Notes: generated from the sequence alone by a model not told the origin. Counted from the first letter of the stretch, positions 10,728 through 21,366 are shown. The stretch is DNA of 23,116 bases from Funneliformis mosseae (GCA_910592005.1 CAJVPP010001066.1:1-23116), one strand, 5' to 3'. Numbers and translations are program-made.

Positions 10728-11141
10728 ATGTCAACGACAAAGTATCGAGAAGCACAAAAAATCCGAAAAACATACGAGATCTCTCCAAAGGATAAATGAA
10801 AAGAAAAAGATCCAGAAATGTCCAGACTGCGAACTCATCAAGGACATAACGCAAGGGTTTTATATCCATTTTGGAACGATCATACCAAGGAGATATCGAG
10901 GAGGTTGTGGTTACCCACAAGGACCGGCTCTGCCACTTAGTTTTTGAACTTGTCGAACGGATCTTTGTTAAGCACGATACAAAGGTCATGGTACTCGGTA
11001 CGGACATTTACGTTGATGACACCGAATCCGGTGAACCTGCCGAGGACTTATTTTCAATCTTTACTATCTTCATGGCAATACACAATGGGCTCAGATCAGC
11101 CGAGAGTCAAATTGTTGACGGAAGGTCAGGTTTTGGCCTGA
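10728..11141 (+). pseudogene. Decayed frame, possibly TnpB/Fanzor N-terminal fragment
   Basis: Starting at the ATG at 10728 (MSTTKYREAQKIRKTYE), one frame reads through with protein-like composition. It has only two internal stops, TGA at 10797 and TAG at 10938, before ending at 11139-11141. The phase is unchanged across both stops, which is what a gene killed by point mutation would show. The patch is also clearly richer in G+C than its surroundings. Distinctive words are EISRRLWLPTRT and SWYSVRTFTLMTPNPVNL followed by YFQSLLSSWQ. From memory these resemble the leader region of IS605 OrfB/TnpB-like (Fanzor) proteins of Rhizophagus, upstream of the nuclease core; no RuvC motif lies in this fragment, so the link is tentative. 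Longer open frames overlapping on both strands here look like shadows. Confidence 0.35.
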
Positions 11142-12359
11142 CTTTTGGACTTGAACCTTTATGGAATTCGATATGACTAACCTGTTTATTCACAATTTCA
11201 AGGGTGGATTTTGTTCAAAAGAAGTATAATAGTTAAAATGTTGTCCTTACTTTTTTTTTAAAAAAAAATTTTAATTTTCGTATTAGATTGACGGATATAT
11301 AATTCATATACAGAGACAACTTAATTATTTTTTTTTATTTAATATTTCGAGAATCGATGATTCGATAGTTTGATTTTTGTTGGTCAATTTTGTACTTATC
11401 GCTAAATAAAATATATTTGAGCTTATTGATTGTGATGAGCAAATTGTAAAGATGGTAAAAAATTATGAATTTATATTATTAGGTGAATTATCAATTGCCC
11501 TTAATCATAAGATATTATTCCCAATGAATTTCACGATGACTTATTAATAAATTTTTAAAAAACTGTGGTTTAATTGATATTTAATAAGAAAAGGTGCTGC
11601 TGCATACACGTTTGAAAACGAGATTTACTATTTAATCATTTGTAAAATCCATACATTTCATGCCTTTAAATAAAGAAAAGTGAGGTTTTGTAAAATTTAT
11701 AAATTTACAAATTTACTGATTCATCATTTTCTTCGTTGATCTGCCACATTATTGTGTTAACACTAACTGACAGTTTTTTAAAAAAAAATACAGAATGAAA
11801 CTAACATCACTATTGATTTTTGGTTGATGATATTGGGTGATGGTGATTATTATGATGATAACTTTCTGTATCGAGTAATTTTTACACAAACAAATGTTCG
11901 CTACGAAAAATCATATGATCCGTAACTCGATTTTAATAGCAAACCTCCAATATATCTATTTCTACAAGTTCTATACGATGCTCTTAAGTTATTGAGCTTT
12001 TATTTCAGAACTGGTGAACATTGGATAGTACATCAATTCCCCCGTCGATTAAAATAACTCATTTAGAGCCAAATAGAACAAAAGGTAATAAACTACTTAC
12101 GAAATGTGAATTTCTTTTGGTAGTCCAGGAGATTAGAAAAGGCATCAAATAAAAGTGAATTACCTAAGAGCGTGCTATTAAAAAAAAAATTACATTATTA
12201 TATCAATTAAAAAATCAAGTTGAACTCGAGGTATTAAGATCGATCTTTTAAGAAATCAAGAATTGACTGGAAAAATCAGGTGACGAATACACATTATGTC
12301 GGATATGGCAATCTTTTTCTTCAGTTCTCCCAAATAGTGTGTTAGGTTACATTGCTCGT
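11142..12359. other. Intergenic DNA before the F-box gene
   Basis: A+T-rich. It contains T9A9 (11251-11268) and T6A9 (11774-11788) palindromes and the right copy of the dispersed 34-bp repeat (11908-11940). A 40-codon protein-like frame runs from about 11409 to 11540 (FELIDCDEQIVKMVKNYEF), opens without an ATG and has no splice partner found; it may be a gene scrap. No complete gene is supported. Confidence 0.45.
11908..11940 (-). repeat. Right copy of dispersed 34-bp repeat (inverted)
   Basis: The complement reads GCTATTAAAATCGA then GTTACGGATCATATGATTT, matching 6520-6553 in inverted orientation. The two copies face each other across 5.4 kb that contain the protease gene and the decayed TnpB-like frame. 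They may be the two ends of a large element or, more simply, two solo copies of a dispersed repeat. Confidence 0.55.
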
Positions 12360-12385
12360 CACGTGATTAGAACGTATATATATGG
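12360..12385 (+). promoter_or_regulatory. E-box plus TATA promoter of the F-box gene
   Basis: CACGTGATTAG at 12360 is followed after about 5 nt by TATATATAT (12375-12383). The TATA-like run lies about 125 nt before the ATG at 12509. An E-box and a TATA element this close together upstream of an intact gene make a credible core promoter, though there is no direct proof. Confidence 0.45.
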
Positions 12386-12508
12386 ATTTTCTATTTTACA
12401 TTTTTTGCATGAGGGATTGATTAACTTTCTCTTTCAACATTGTGTATTCAAATACTGCGGGGCAAAACCAATATTATTTTTTCCGTTATCATTTGTTTTT
12501 CTTTAAAA

Positions 12509-13999
12509 ATGTTTAAACTTAATAATGATATTCTTTACTTGATAATTGAAGAAATACAGGATGCCCATTCCCTCTTTTCATGCCTTTTAGTCAATAGACG
12601 TTGGTGTGCGGTCGTGGTTCCGATCTTATGGGAGGATCCTTGGTGCACGGGAAATAATCTAAATCAAAGTTCTTTGTACTACCAATTTATCTTGCTTTTA
12701 TCCGACAATAGTAAAGAATTTCCAAATGATAAAATTCGATTACCCCAATCCTCACACCGGCCACGTTTATTTGATTATCTTTCGTTTTGCAAGAGTATCA
12801 ATGTATCTGCTATAAACAATATCATTTCTTCCTACTCTCCTTCAGGCAGTGATCAATTTCATCTTCAACAAGAAATTTTCCGTCTTCTTCTGAGGAAATG
12901 CTCAATGTTAAAGGATTTGGATATTAGAACACTTCAACAACAGATATTTTTATTTCCGGAAGCAACGAATCGTCTCGAATCGTTGTGTGAATTATCATGC
13001 GATAATTCCATGGATTCTGTATACTTTTATGATATTGCACGTATCTGTCAACATATACAAAGGTTGATTATTAATAGTACAACCATAGAAGACAATGAGG
13101 GACTTGCTAGTTTAATTGAAGTTCAGAAAAATTTAAAATATTTTGAGTGGTATGATAATTTAGACGTTAGTGAAATGAGAGTAAACGCATACTTTGTAGG
13201 TGATATTTATAAGGAAATTTATATGGCCTTAAAGAAAAAGGCAGATACCCTAATTCATTTTATAACCTACTTTATTCGCATTCAATTTTTCACCAATGTT
13301 TTATCAAAGGTGCTTCCGGAACTTCATAATTTAAAGGTATTAAACTTAGATATACTTGATTATAAACTTAAATATCAATTGAATATTTCGAGATTTCAAC
13401 ATCTTGAAGTCCTTCAAACAGGTTATATCACGATTGATACGGTAAATTGTTTGATTAAAAGCAGCGGAGGATGTCTCAAAAAAATTTTAATCGGGGATTT
13501 TGAAACCTATAACGATAACCTTTATGATGATTCCCTTTTACTTATTCGTACCGTTCGTGAAAATTGTCCTTTAATTGAATGTCTGTCACTCGTGTTTATA
13601 ACATCAGACGATCATTTCATCGAACTTGAACGTTTACTTAGGACTTGTCAATACTTGAAGGTATTAATATTAGAGACGATTGCCGATTTTGATGAGGATG
13701 AAACCATCACGTACGAACAAAGAGGGTTGGCGGGGGAAAAGTTATTAAACGTATTAATTAAGTCCACACCGATTAACCTAAGTGTAATTGGAATTTTTGA
13801 TGAATACTTTTCAATTAATATCCTAGGAGAATTTTTAGAGAATTGGAGAGGTCGACAGGCTCTTTCTATTCTTACATCAAACAATGAATACGAAAATGAA
13901 GAATTTGCAAAATTAATTGATAAATACAAGGAGGAAGGTGTGATTAAAAAATTTAGTGATAGTGATGTGCAAAGCATTATTGACAATTATGGAATATAG
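12509..13999 (+). CDS. F-box protein with LRR-like C-terminal region
   Basis: Intact single-exon frame of 496 residues ending TAG. The ATG at 12509 (AAAAATG context, MFKLNNDILYLIIEEI) is chosen because the F-box starts directly there; the frame is open 23 codons further up but has no earlier ATG. Residues 1-45 are the F-box: helix LNNDILYLIIEEI, then SLFSCLLVNRRWCAVVVPILWEDPW, with the usual hydrophobic pattern for binding Skp1. The remainder shows irregular leucine-rich segments (LPELHNLKVLNLDILD, QHLEVLQTG, CPLIECLSLVF, CQYLKVLILETI) typical of a divergent LRR-like fold that selects substrates. Expected role: substrate receptor of an SCF ubiquitin ligase in cytosol or nucleus; target unknown. 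Length and layout fit the very large F-box family of Rhizophagus. AATAAA at 14065-14070 is a likely polyadenylation signal. Confidence 0.9.
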   Translation: MFKLNNDILYLIIEEIQDAHSLFSCLLVNRRWCAVVVPILWEDPWCTGNNLNQSSLYYQFILLLSDNSKEFPNDKIRLPQSSHRPRLFDYLSFCKSINVSAINNIISSYSPSGSDQFHLQQEIFRLLLRKCSMLKDLDIRTLQQQIFLFPEATNRLESLCELSCDNSMDSVYFYDIARICQHIQRLIINSTTIEDNEGLASLIEVQKNLKYFEWYDNLDVSEMRVNAYFVGDIYKEIYMALKKKADTLIHFITYFIRIQFFTNVLSKVLPELHNLKVLNLDILDYKLKYQLNISRFQHLEVLQTGYITIDTVNCLIKSSGGCLKKILIGDFETYNDNLYDDSLLLIRTVRENCPLIECLSLVFITSDDHFIELERLLRTCQYLKVLILETIADFDEDETITYEQRGLAGEKLLNVLIKSTPINLSVIGIFDEYFSINILGEFLENWRGRQALSILTSNNEYENEEFAKLIDKYKEEGVIKKFSDSDVQSIIDNYGI

Positions 14000-14930
14000 A
14001 TTGTGCGTTTGTTTTTATTTGTCGGAATGGTTCATTTTTTGATTTGTATACTAGTCGAACGTTTAATAAATTATTTAATATCACGTGATTAATATATTGC
14101 AACTTCGATTCCTTGATATATTATACAATTTCTTTACCGTTACATCATTATTACTTTCTTTGTCTGGTGATATTAAAAGGTTTTTCATCACCCAAGGAGT
14201 ATAATTAATTACATCCGATTTTATTGATCGATATAAATGTTATAAAGATTCGGTGCTTATGATATCTTTCTTTCGTAATTTACGGTCTCTTTATAGGAAA
14301 AGTATTGGGTATAAGATCTTTCAACATCAAAGATTTTATTAACTAGCGTGATATTACTTAAAGGCATAATGATGCAAATTTTGGCTTGAAGGATAATTGA
14401 AGATCAAAGAATTAAATGAAAAAATAGGTATTTATGTAATAATATTTCATACTTATAATCATATAACAGAGAACCTTCAGTATTTCACAACTTAAGCATC
14501 CATCCAAAGACCATACTACGTCGGTTAAGTTATAAAAGTCGAAAACTGTAACAACATAAAACGCGAATCTCTTGACTCATTAATGATTTGAAGAAAATTT
14601 GACAATATAGAATAGAATCATGAAGCAATTTTATGAAATTACTTATATTTAACTATAAGTATTATTTAATTATTGGGAAATTGATATGTTCCCGTTTTCT
14701 TTATTAAAAATTGGGTTTGATCTTTTAATCTTGCGTTTGATGTCTGTCGAAGTTCTAATATATGTATTACTTATACAATAGAAAATTTTAATACATCATT
14801 GACGTTTTTATTTTACACATAAATATAGTTTGTCATTATTATTACCTGTTTTATTTTTCCTATCTCCTTTTTCTTCAAATTAAAATGAATAAAATTTTAA
14901 AAAAGCTTCGGAATTATTACGCCTTAAAAA
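14000..14930. other. Intergenic transition into A+T-rich block
   Basis: 3' flank of the F-box gene, with a TCACGTGA octamer at 14081-14088, the last one in the window. Composition drifts from ordinary intergenic to extremely A+T-rich. No gene supported. Confidence 0.5.
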
Positions 14931-16948
14931 TAATACTATTATTATAAAGAAAAACTTTCTCGTCCATTTATAGAAACTGTACAAAATATTTTACTACATC
15001 AAAACCTCAAAATATTAAGAAAAATACTAGGTTATGGTTCTCCAGATTTGAGTAATTTGTAAATGATACATAGTATGATATAGATTTATTAACTCTTTAT
15101 GATAAAAAAGTTATTGCATTGTTGCTATGTGAATTTTTGTAATTATCAAAATAAAAGAGAAAAAGGATTATGAGCAAATTCATTGTATAATGGAATCTGT
15201 GATATAAATAGATTTTAATTATTTAAAGATAAAGAATTATTTAATATAAAAAGATTTTGACATTCTAGGATAATTGAACCTAAAGAAATTAACAATAGAA
15301 AATATAATAGTGCAAAAAGAAAAAAAAATGATTAATATCTTTGATCATTCTAAAATATTAAATAAAACATTTAATGATTACTTAGATGAGTATTTTTTAT
15401 GGTATATTATAAAATAAAGGATCTTATTAATAATATTATAGCTGAATATTTTAAGGAATAAAATAATAGAAAATTATTATTAGAATGATCATTAATATTT
15501 GCTTTTTCTATCAACTAATTATATATATTATTTTTTCAAACAAATTTGAAGAATATATAATATGCTATGATATTAAAACATATCTAAATTTATGATCAAA
15601 AATACTGAAAAATATTTTTTCATTATATTAATAAAAATCTTTAAAATAATTTTTTTTTTATTAAAAAATAATATAGTTAATTATTTAATTTAATAGTATT
15701 TTTATTTTTTAAAATTAAAGAAAAAATGATATTTTATATAATATATAAAACAAAATAAATTATCTAGAATATTAAAAAAGAAATTTATATTACTATTATT
15801 ACTGATTATACAAATAGATTAGTTATAAATCATTTTAGATTAAAATATATAAGTATTATATATTTATAATTTATAATTATTTTTTAATTAATTGAAAATT
15901 TTTATTTTATTTAAATTATTTTAAATATTAATACAAAATAAAATTCAAAATTTCAATTTGTAAACTTAATACTTTCAAATATATTTAAGGTATTTTATTT
16001 TAATTTTAACAAATAAATTTATTTTATATTTAAAATTTATTAATAGAATATATAAAAAAACAATATCAATAAAAAATTAATAGAATATAATAAAAATATT
16101 GATAATAATAGTAATAAAATAATTCAAATTTTAAAATTTATAAGTTTTTCTAAATTCAAATACTACTATTTCTTTAAATATAAAAATTAAAATTTAAAAA
16201 AAATAAATTTATATATATTAAATATATTAATATTATTATAATTTTATAAAAGAATAAATAATTTAATAATTTATTTTAAATAGTATAATAAATAAATATG
16301 TTTTTTTATAAATAAAAATATATATAAATAAGTATAATTATATAATTATATAAATAATATTAATTAAAAAATAACTTTTAAGTTAATATATATAATTTTT
16401 ACTTTGTTTAAAAATACATTAATTTATATATTATATTTAAAATCAATTTATTATTCTAAATTTAATTAAATTAAATAATCATTAATAAATTTGATTAAAT
16501 TAATATATTAAAATAGAATAATTCAAATTAAAAAATATTATAAAACTAAAAAGAAAATATTTTTATAAAAAAGATTTGAAATTTATAAAATATTTAGTAT
16601 TAAATATATTAAAAAATTTTAATTTTAAAATAATTTAAGATTTAGAATAATTAAAAAATTTTGATTTTAAAATTATTTATTATATAATAATTATTTTAAT
16701 ATAATATAATTTATTAAAAAAAAAAAAAATTTTTTATAAGTTTATTTTATTAATATTTTATATGATAAACTTTAATAATAAAATAATTATAATAATTATA
16801 TATATATAAAAACTAGACTTAATTTGAAACTTATTTATAATATTTATAATATATTAAATCTTATTAGATTTTATATTAATTATAATAAGTTAAATTTTAG
16901 CATATTATTTAATATAATAGATTATATAATAATTTATATTTATAAATA
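14931..16948. other. Extremely A+T-rich DNA, no gene
   Basis: By eye well over 80% A+T, with stops in every frame. Apart from the protein-like scrap at its left edge it holds only simple-sequence runs and small imperfect palindromes, for example AATATCTTTGATCATTCTAA (about 15335) against its near-complement at 15479-15498. It is probably long-dead repeat DNA. Confidence 0.5.
14937..15061 (+). pseudogene. Short protein-like scrap, origin unknown
   Basis: One frame encodes about 38 residues (YKEKLSRPFIETVQNILLHQ, then NLKILRKILGYGSPDLSNL) before TAA. Other frames downstream to about 15420 show further short protein-like pieces separated by stops and frame changes (LLTLYDKKVIALLLCEFL, IFDHSKILNKTFNDYLDEYF). 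The pattern suggests a gene or transposon open frame decayed by mutation toward A+T. No family recognised. Confidence 0.2.
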
Positions 16949-17424
16949 TAGTCAGATCTGTCTATAATCACTACTTTTAATCGGTTAAAAATAGATAAGT
17001 ATGATTATAGTAAAAATTATAATTTTATAATTCCAGCCACAATTACAAAATTTCCTTTTTTAAAATTTAAGATTACACTGATATCCACTTATGATAATTT
17101 TAAAAAATAGAAAAAAATATTTTTTTGTGAAATGGATATCACCAAAAAGGTAATTCTGCGTTATAAAAAGTTCTAATATAGTAATTCTTAATGCTTTGAT
17201 CAGAATTAAATATAATTTTTAATAAATTTTACAAGATGTATAATAATATATAGTTATTTTCTAATAATCTAAATCTAAAGAATTTTTTTTAATAGTAATA
17301 ATGATTAGCATATAATAGTAATGATAAAAAAGGGTTTTCAGTTTTAAATATTTGAGATTGTAAAATTAAGTAATAATAGATAAGATGTGATTATATATAA
17401 GATAATTATAGACAGATCTGACTG
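16949..17424. mobile_element. 476-bp MITE with TA target duplication
   Basis: The left end TAGTCAGATCTGTCTATAAT (from 16949) and the complement of the right end CAGTCAGATCTGTCTATAAT (ending 17424) are inverted repeats of about 22 bp, differing at the first base (T for C on the left). TA lies outside each end (16947-16948, 17425-17426). Inside there is a subterminal hairpin (CTATAATCACTAC against GTATGATTATAG) and a central inverted repeat around TGATATCCACTT (17070) and AAATGGATATCA (about 17130). There is no coding capacity, so it is non-autonomous, Tc1/mariner-like. The first-base C-to-T change fits the general A+T decay of this block. Confidence 0.8.
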
Positions 17425-17931
17425 TAATAGGATTATGCAAATATATAATCTTTTTTTATTACTTTTATATTTAATATAAGGATTAAAAAGTTAACAAAAA
17501 TAAACTAATAATTTTTAAAATAAAAAAAAAATCTATTTTAAAATTTATTATATATAAAATAGATTTTTATGTAAATTTATATAAAATTTGATATTTATCT
17601 GATTTTAAATTAATATTAGATTAGCTAATAAAGGATTTAAATTTAACTTAAACTAATTCTAAAATAGATTTACATATTAATACAATTCTTATAAATAATT
17701 AATTATTATAATCAAATCTTAAAAATTTATAGATCTTTTCTTAAAATTTGTCAATCTTATTCTTTAAAGATAAATTTTTATAATTTTATAAACAATTCTA
17801 AATATTAACTTTTTTATATAAAATAAAAATAATAAGTATAATTAATATAATAAAATAATTAATAAAATAAAAATAATTATTATAATTAATTTATTAATTA
17901 TATATAATAATTTAATTATTTTAGTATGACA
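17425..17931. other. A+T-rich spacer between MITEs
   Basis: About 500 bases of A/T-dominated sequence with no frame, inverted repeat or recognisable motif that I could support. Confidence 0.5.
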
Positions 17932-18337
17932 CAGGAAGTCTATACTCAACAATATAAATGTAATACTTAAAAATCTTTTAATTCTTTAAAAAAGCATAAT
18001 TTAAAAAAATAAACTGGTAACTTTATTCTTTAAGATAATCTCTATTAAATTACCAATCAGTTTTTCAAAATAAGTTCTATATAAAAAGTTATAAGCATTT
18101 AAAATTGGATAATTTTCATATAATTTTTCTGAATTTAAAACATATATTATTGATTAAAATTTATGATAATTTGAGCAGGCATTATGGTGATTAATCATAA
18201 TATCAACTCAAATTATTGTAATTTTAAATGATACATAAAAAAAATGATTAATATCGCATTTTTCATTAGTTAATTACTAATTACGTAATATAAAATTCAC
18301 AAAAAATTTTGAAACATTATTGGGTTAAGACTTTCAG
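17932..18337 (+). mobile_element. 406-bp MITE, copy 1
   Basis: The left end CAGGAAGTCTATACTCAACA and the complement of the right end CTGAAAGTCTTAACCCAATA form imperfect inverted repeats. TA follows the right end (18338-18339); the left flank reads CA, probably a mutated TA. A second copy lies at 21851-22256 on the other strand, the same 406-bp length when bounded this way and similar throughout. It contains an internal hairpin: ATAATTTGAGCAGGCATTAT against a complementary arm ending AACTCAAATTAT. No coding capacity. The TA target and terminal repeat style suggest a Tc1/mariner-related MITE. Confidence 0.8.
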
Positions 18338-18802
18338 TATCATATATATATTTAATATAATATAAATAATTGATATAATAATTATTTTTAATATTTTTAA
18401 CATTTCTATTATTTTTTTACAATTATTATATTATTTATAAATACCAAATTTTTTATAATACTAATATATTAAAATATTTGTTATATTAGAATATACTAAA
18501 TATTTTAACTAGAATAAATAGTTTTGTTATATTAAATTTTACTATATATTATTAATAAATAATTAGTATTACATAATAACTTATAATTATTTCATTATAA
18601 TTTCTATTAGTATAAATATAATTAATCTAAAATTTTTAAAAAATATAATTAATAAATTTATTTAATAAATATAAAATAAATATTAAAAATCAAATATTTT
18701 TATTAAAAATTGAAATTTTATAAAAAATATAAAATTATTATTTTAACATATAATATAAATATTATTAGTTAGATATTTATAAGTAAATACTATAGAATAG
18801 TA
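18338..18802. other. A+T-rich spacer
   Basis: Almost purely A/T sequence between two MITEs. Nothing supportable seen. Confidence 0.5.
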
Positions 18803-18963
18803 TATGGGTTGATTGCTAGAAAAATCAGGTTTTGAGAATTTTTTAACAAAATTGAGATTTTTATTGCATTTTAGTTTTTGATATTATTAGATTAAAATGT
18901 ATTAAGCTCTTAATTTAAGTTAAAAATTTCACAGAATTTGATTTTTCTAGAAACCCTCCCATA
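18803..18963. mobile_element. 161-bp inverted-repeat element (mini-MITE)
   Basis: The left arm (TATGGGTTGATTGCTAGAAAA then ATCAG, from 18803) and the complement of the right arm (TATGGGAGGGTTTCTAGAAAA then ATCAA, ending 18963) match over about 44 bp with scattered differences. The outermost TA on each side may be the target duplication, leaving TGGG...CCCA termini. The arms take up over half of the element, so single strands would fold into a long hairpin. Confidence 0.7.
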
Positions 18964-20770
18964 TGAATCATCCTAAATTTAGCCAATCAGAATTAATCAA
19001 ATTTTAATATATAACAAAAATCAGAAAAGGTAAACTCATTGCATTATATATATTTATCGTTAAAATTTTTTTAAATGTTTTAGAATTAAACACAAAAATA
19101 ACATATTACTTAATCCTATATTAAAGTAGTTAGTTTCAATAAAAACTAATACCTAATAAATAAATTATATAGATAAAAATAATAAAAGCTTAAAGTGCGT
19201 TAAATATGATAGCTTATTTTCAAAAAAAATCTAAAATAACATATTACCTAAAGTAAAAATTTATTATATAAAGGAGAGTTACTTTATTATAAATATTATA
19301 TATATTATTTAAAAAATTCAATAATAAAAGCAGAATAATAATTAAAATAAAAGTAACACATTAATGTATTATTGCGAAGAACCTTAATGTAAATTCATTC
19401 TTAATCTTGAGTTTTAAGAAACACTCATATTATTATACTTATAAATATTTTTGAATAATAATAAATTAAGTTAACTTTATTAAATAATATTATAACAGAG
19501 CAATAATAAGTTTGATTTTTTATATGAACAAAATTTACACATAAGAAATCAATTAGCAAAAATATTCTGAGATTTCAAAAGGTTAGTTATTTTATTTAAA
19601 ATAATATAAATTTATTTAATAATCTATAGATTAATTTTTATTGTAATAGAATAGACACATCAAATATATTTAATTACTTTTTTATTTAGTTACAAACTAT
19701 TCTTTCTTAGTTTAATTTTTTAAAATTAGAAAAATTAGTTATTTTCTTTATTTTATAATATATTTCTTTAAAAGATATATTTTGAATTACTATACTATTC
19801 TAAAATTAAGCATTTCTTTTTTTACTATAAGGTGCTTAATTTTGGATACTTTTTTAAAAAATATATTATATCATTCATATGATATAATGCAAATTTATCA
19901 CAAAAATATGAACTAAAATTTTATCACAAAATCTGTTTAAAACTTATTTAAAAATACAATTCCCTGTCACAAAAATATAAAAAAAAAGCTGTTAAACAAA
20001 AAAAATGTTGTTAGACCTAAAACTATTAAACATAATTATAATTTATATTTTATTAAATAAAAAAAATAAGTGGTTGCTTATATAAAGGAGAATAAAAAAA
20101 ATAAAGTAGCAAAAAATTTTTTTGCTAGCAGTATAGTTTGTCATTAGGTAAAAGCAAGTAAAATTGAGTAATTGAATTAAACAAATAAAAAGCGAGTTAA
20201 TTCTAGACAAACTATTTTTATCCTAAAGTTAAAAAAAAGTTATATAATTGTATAATTAGATTATTGAGTAAAAAAAGCAGAAATTAGATATTTCTTATAC
20301 AATTATACGAGTTAAAATAATAAAAATTTTAAAGGAGCTTGATATAATAAATTTTTATGAAGATTTAAAAGATTTTAAAACATCAAATCATTAGTTATTT
20401 AGATTATAAAAAGGTTTAAGCTTTTTTAGTGATAGCATATTAAAATCTCACAAAAGCTTCTTTCACAACTAATGAATTATTAAAAATCTTTAAATAATTT
20501 ATTATTGTCTTAAGATAAAAATTCCTTTAAATTATCTAATATTCTCAATATAAATGAGACTTCTATATAGTTTGATATAGTAGAAAATTTCTCTGTTGAT
20601 CAGATAAATAAAGCTTATTTATATTTGTATAACCTCTATAAAAAATTTGCATATGTTTTTTATTATTATAAATAAGTTTTATATATATTTTTTGAAATTT
20701 TGTATCACATTTCTTTATATTTTGTAAAAAATTTTTTTTAGCAATTTTTTTATAAAAAATGATATATAAA
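18964..20770. other. A+T-rich block with stem-loops, no gene
   Basis: No open frame of interest. It includes a direct repeat AAAATAACATATTAC at 19095 and 19233, and an 11-bp perfect stem AAAATTAAGCA (19802-19812) with TGCTTAATTTT (19833-19843). Three spaced TCACAAAA words lie at about 19900-19980, and a cluster of perfect stem-loops at 20107-20307 is described separately. Confidence 0.5.
20107..20307. repeat. Cluster of three perfect stem-loops
   Basis: Three inverted repeats in a row: AGCAAAAAA against TTTTTTGCT (20108-20126); ATAGTTTGTC (20133-20142) against GACAAACTAT (20206-20215), 63-nt loop; TATAATTGTATAA (20243-20255) against TTATACAATTATA (20295-20307), 39-nt loop. Stems of 9, 10 and 13 bp without mismatch are more regular than the surrounding low-complexity DNA. 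They could be subterminal parts of a decayed element. Confidence 0.5.
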
Positions 20771-21366
20771 AATAATAAAAAAAAATTATATTTTATTACA
20801 TTAAAAATTATAAGGTTTTTACATTAAAAATTATAAGATTTTTACAATAAAATTATACATTTTTTAATAAATTAATATTTCTTTGTGATTGATTTTTACT
20901 AAAAATAAAAAAATTAATGGATTTGTTGTAATTTATAAAATTTGTACTTGTTTACTACTATTATTATAAATAGTACTCAGATTACACAATGAGAAAAATT
21001 TAAGTCTCTAATTAATATTTGATATAAACTGGATCTGTTATTCAAGATAAATGTAAAATAATAAAAAAAAATTATATTTTATTATATTAAAATTATAGAA
21101 TTTTTACAACAAAATTAATATACTTTTATTAAGAGAATTTTGTTTTTTAATAAATTAATATTTTTTGCAATTGAATTATTCTAAAAATAAAAGAATTAAT
21201 GATTTGTTATAATTTATAAAATTAGTACTTGTTTGCTACTATTATTATAAATAATATTCAGGTTGTATAATAAGAACGTCATTACCTTAACAGCTCAAAA
21301 AAATTTGAGTCTCTAACTAATAATTAATACAAATTGGATTTTGTTACTTAAAATAAATGTGTAAAC
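20771..21366 (+). repeat. Tandem duplication, two ~286-bp units
   Basis: Unit A (20771-21056) and unit B (21057-about 21366) are head-to-tail copies. Both open with AATAATAAAAAAAAATTATA and share a landmark (TTAATAAATTAATATTTCTT/TTTT), TAAAATTTGTACTTGTTTAC/AGTACTTGTTTGC then TACTATTATTATAAATA, and an AGTCTCTAA...TGGAT tail. Unit B has an extra segment near 21275-21300 (GAACGTCATTACCTTAACAG). Divergence is modest, so the duplication is older than a sequencing artefact but still easily aligned. Non-coding. Confidence 0.75.

Noticed and set aside
10672..11007. 111-codon minus-strand frame
   Set aside because: Antisense to the decayed plus-strand frame; composition (many Ser/Thr/Arg) looks like a shadow and no start context or homology is apparent.
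10871..11176. 101-codon plus-strand frame
   Set aside because: Starts at TTG, overlaps the decayed frame in another phase. The words in the phase starting at 10728 look more protein-like, though the choice is not certain.
12257..12505. Long ATG-less open stretch upstream of the F-box gene
   Set aside because: It spans the E-box and TATA promoter, lacks a start codon and ends just before the F-box ATG.
12440..12508. Upstream extension of the F-box frame from a GTG
   Set aside because: No ATG in the extension, and the F-box consensus begins at the ATG at 12509.
13648..13986. 112-codon minus-strand frame
   Set aside because: Fully antisense to the F-box gene; a shadow.
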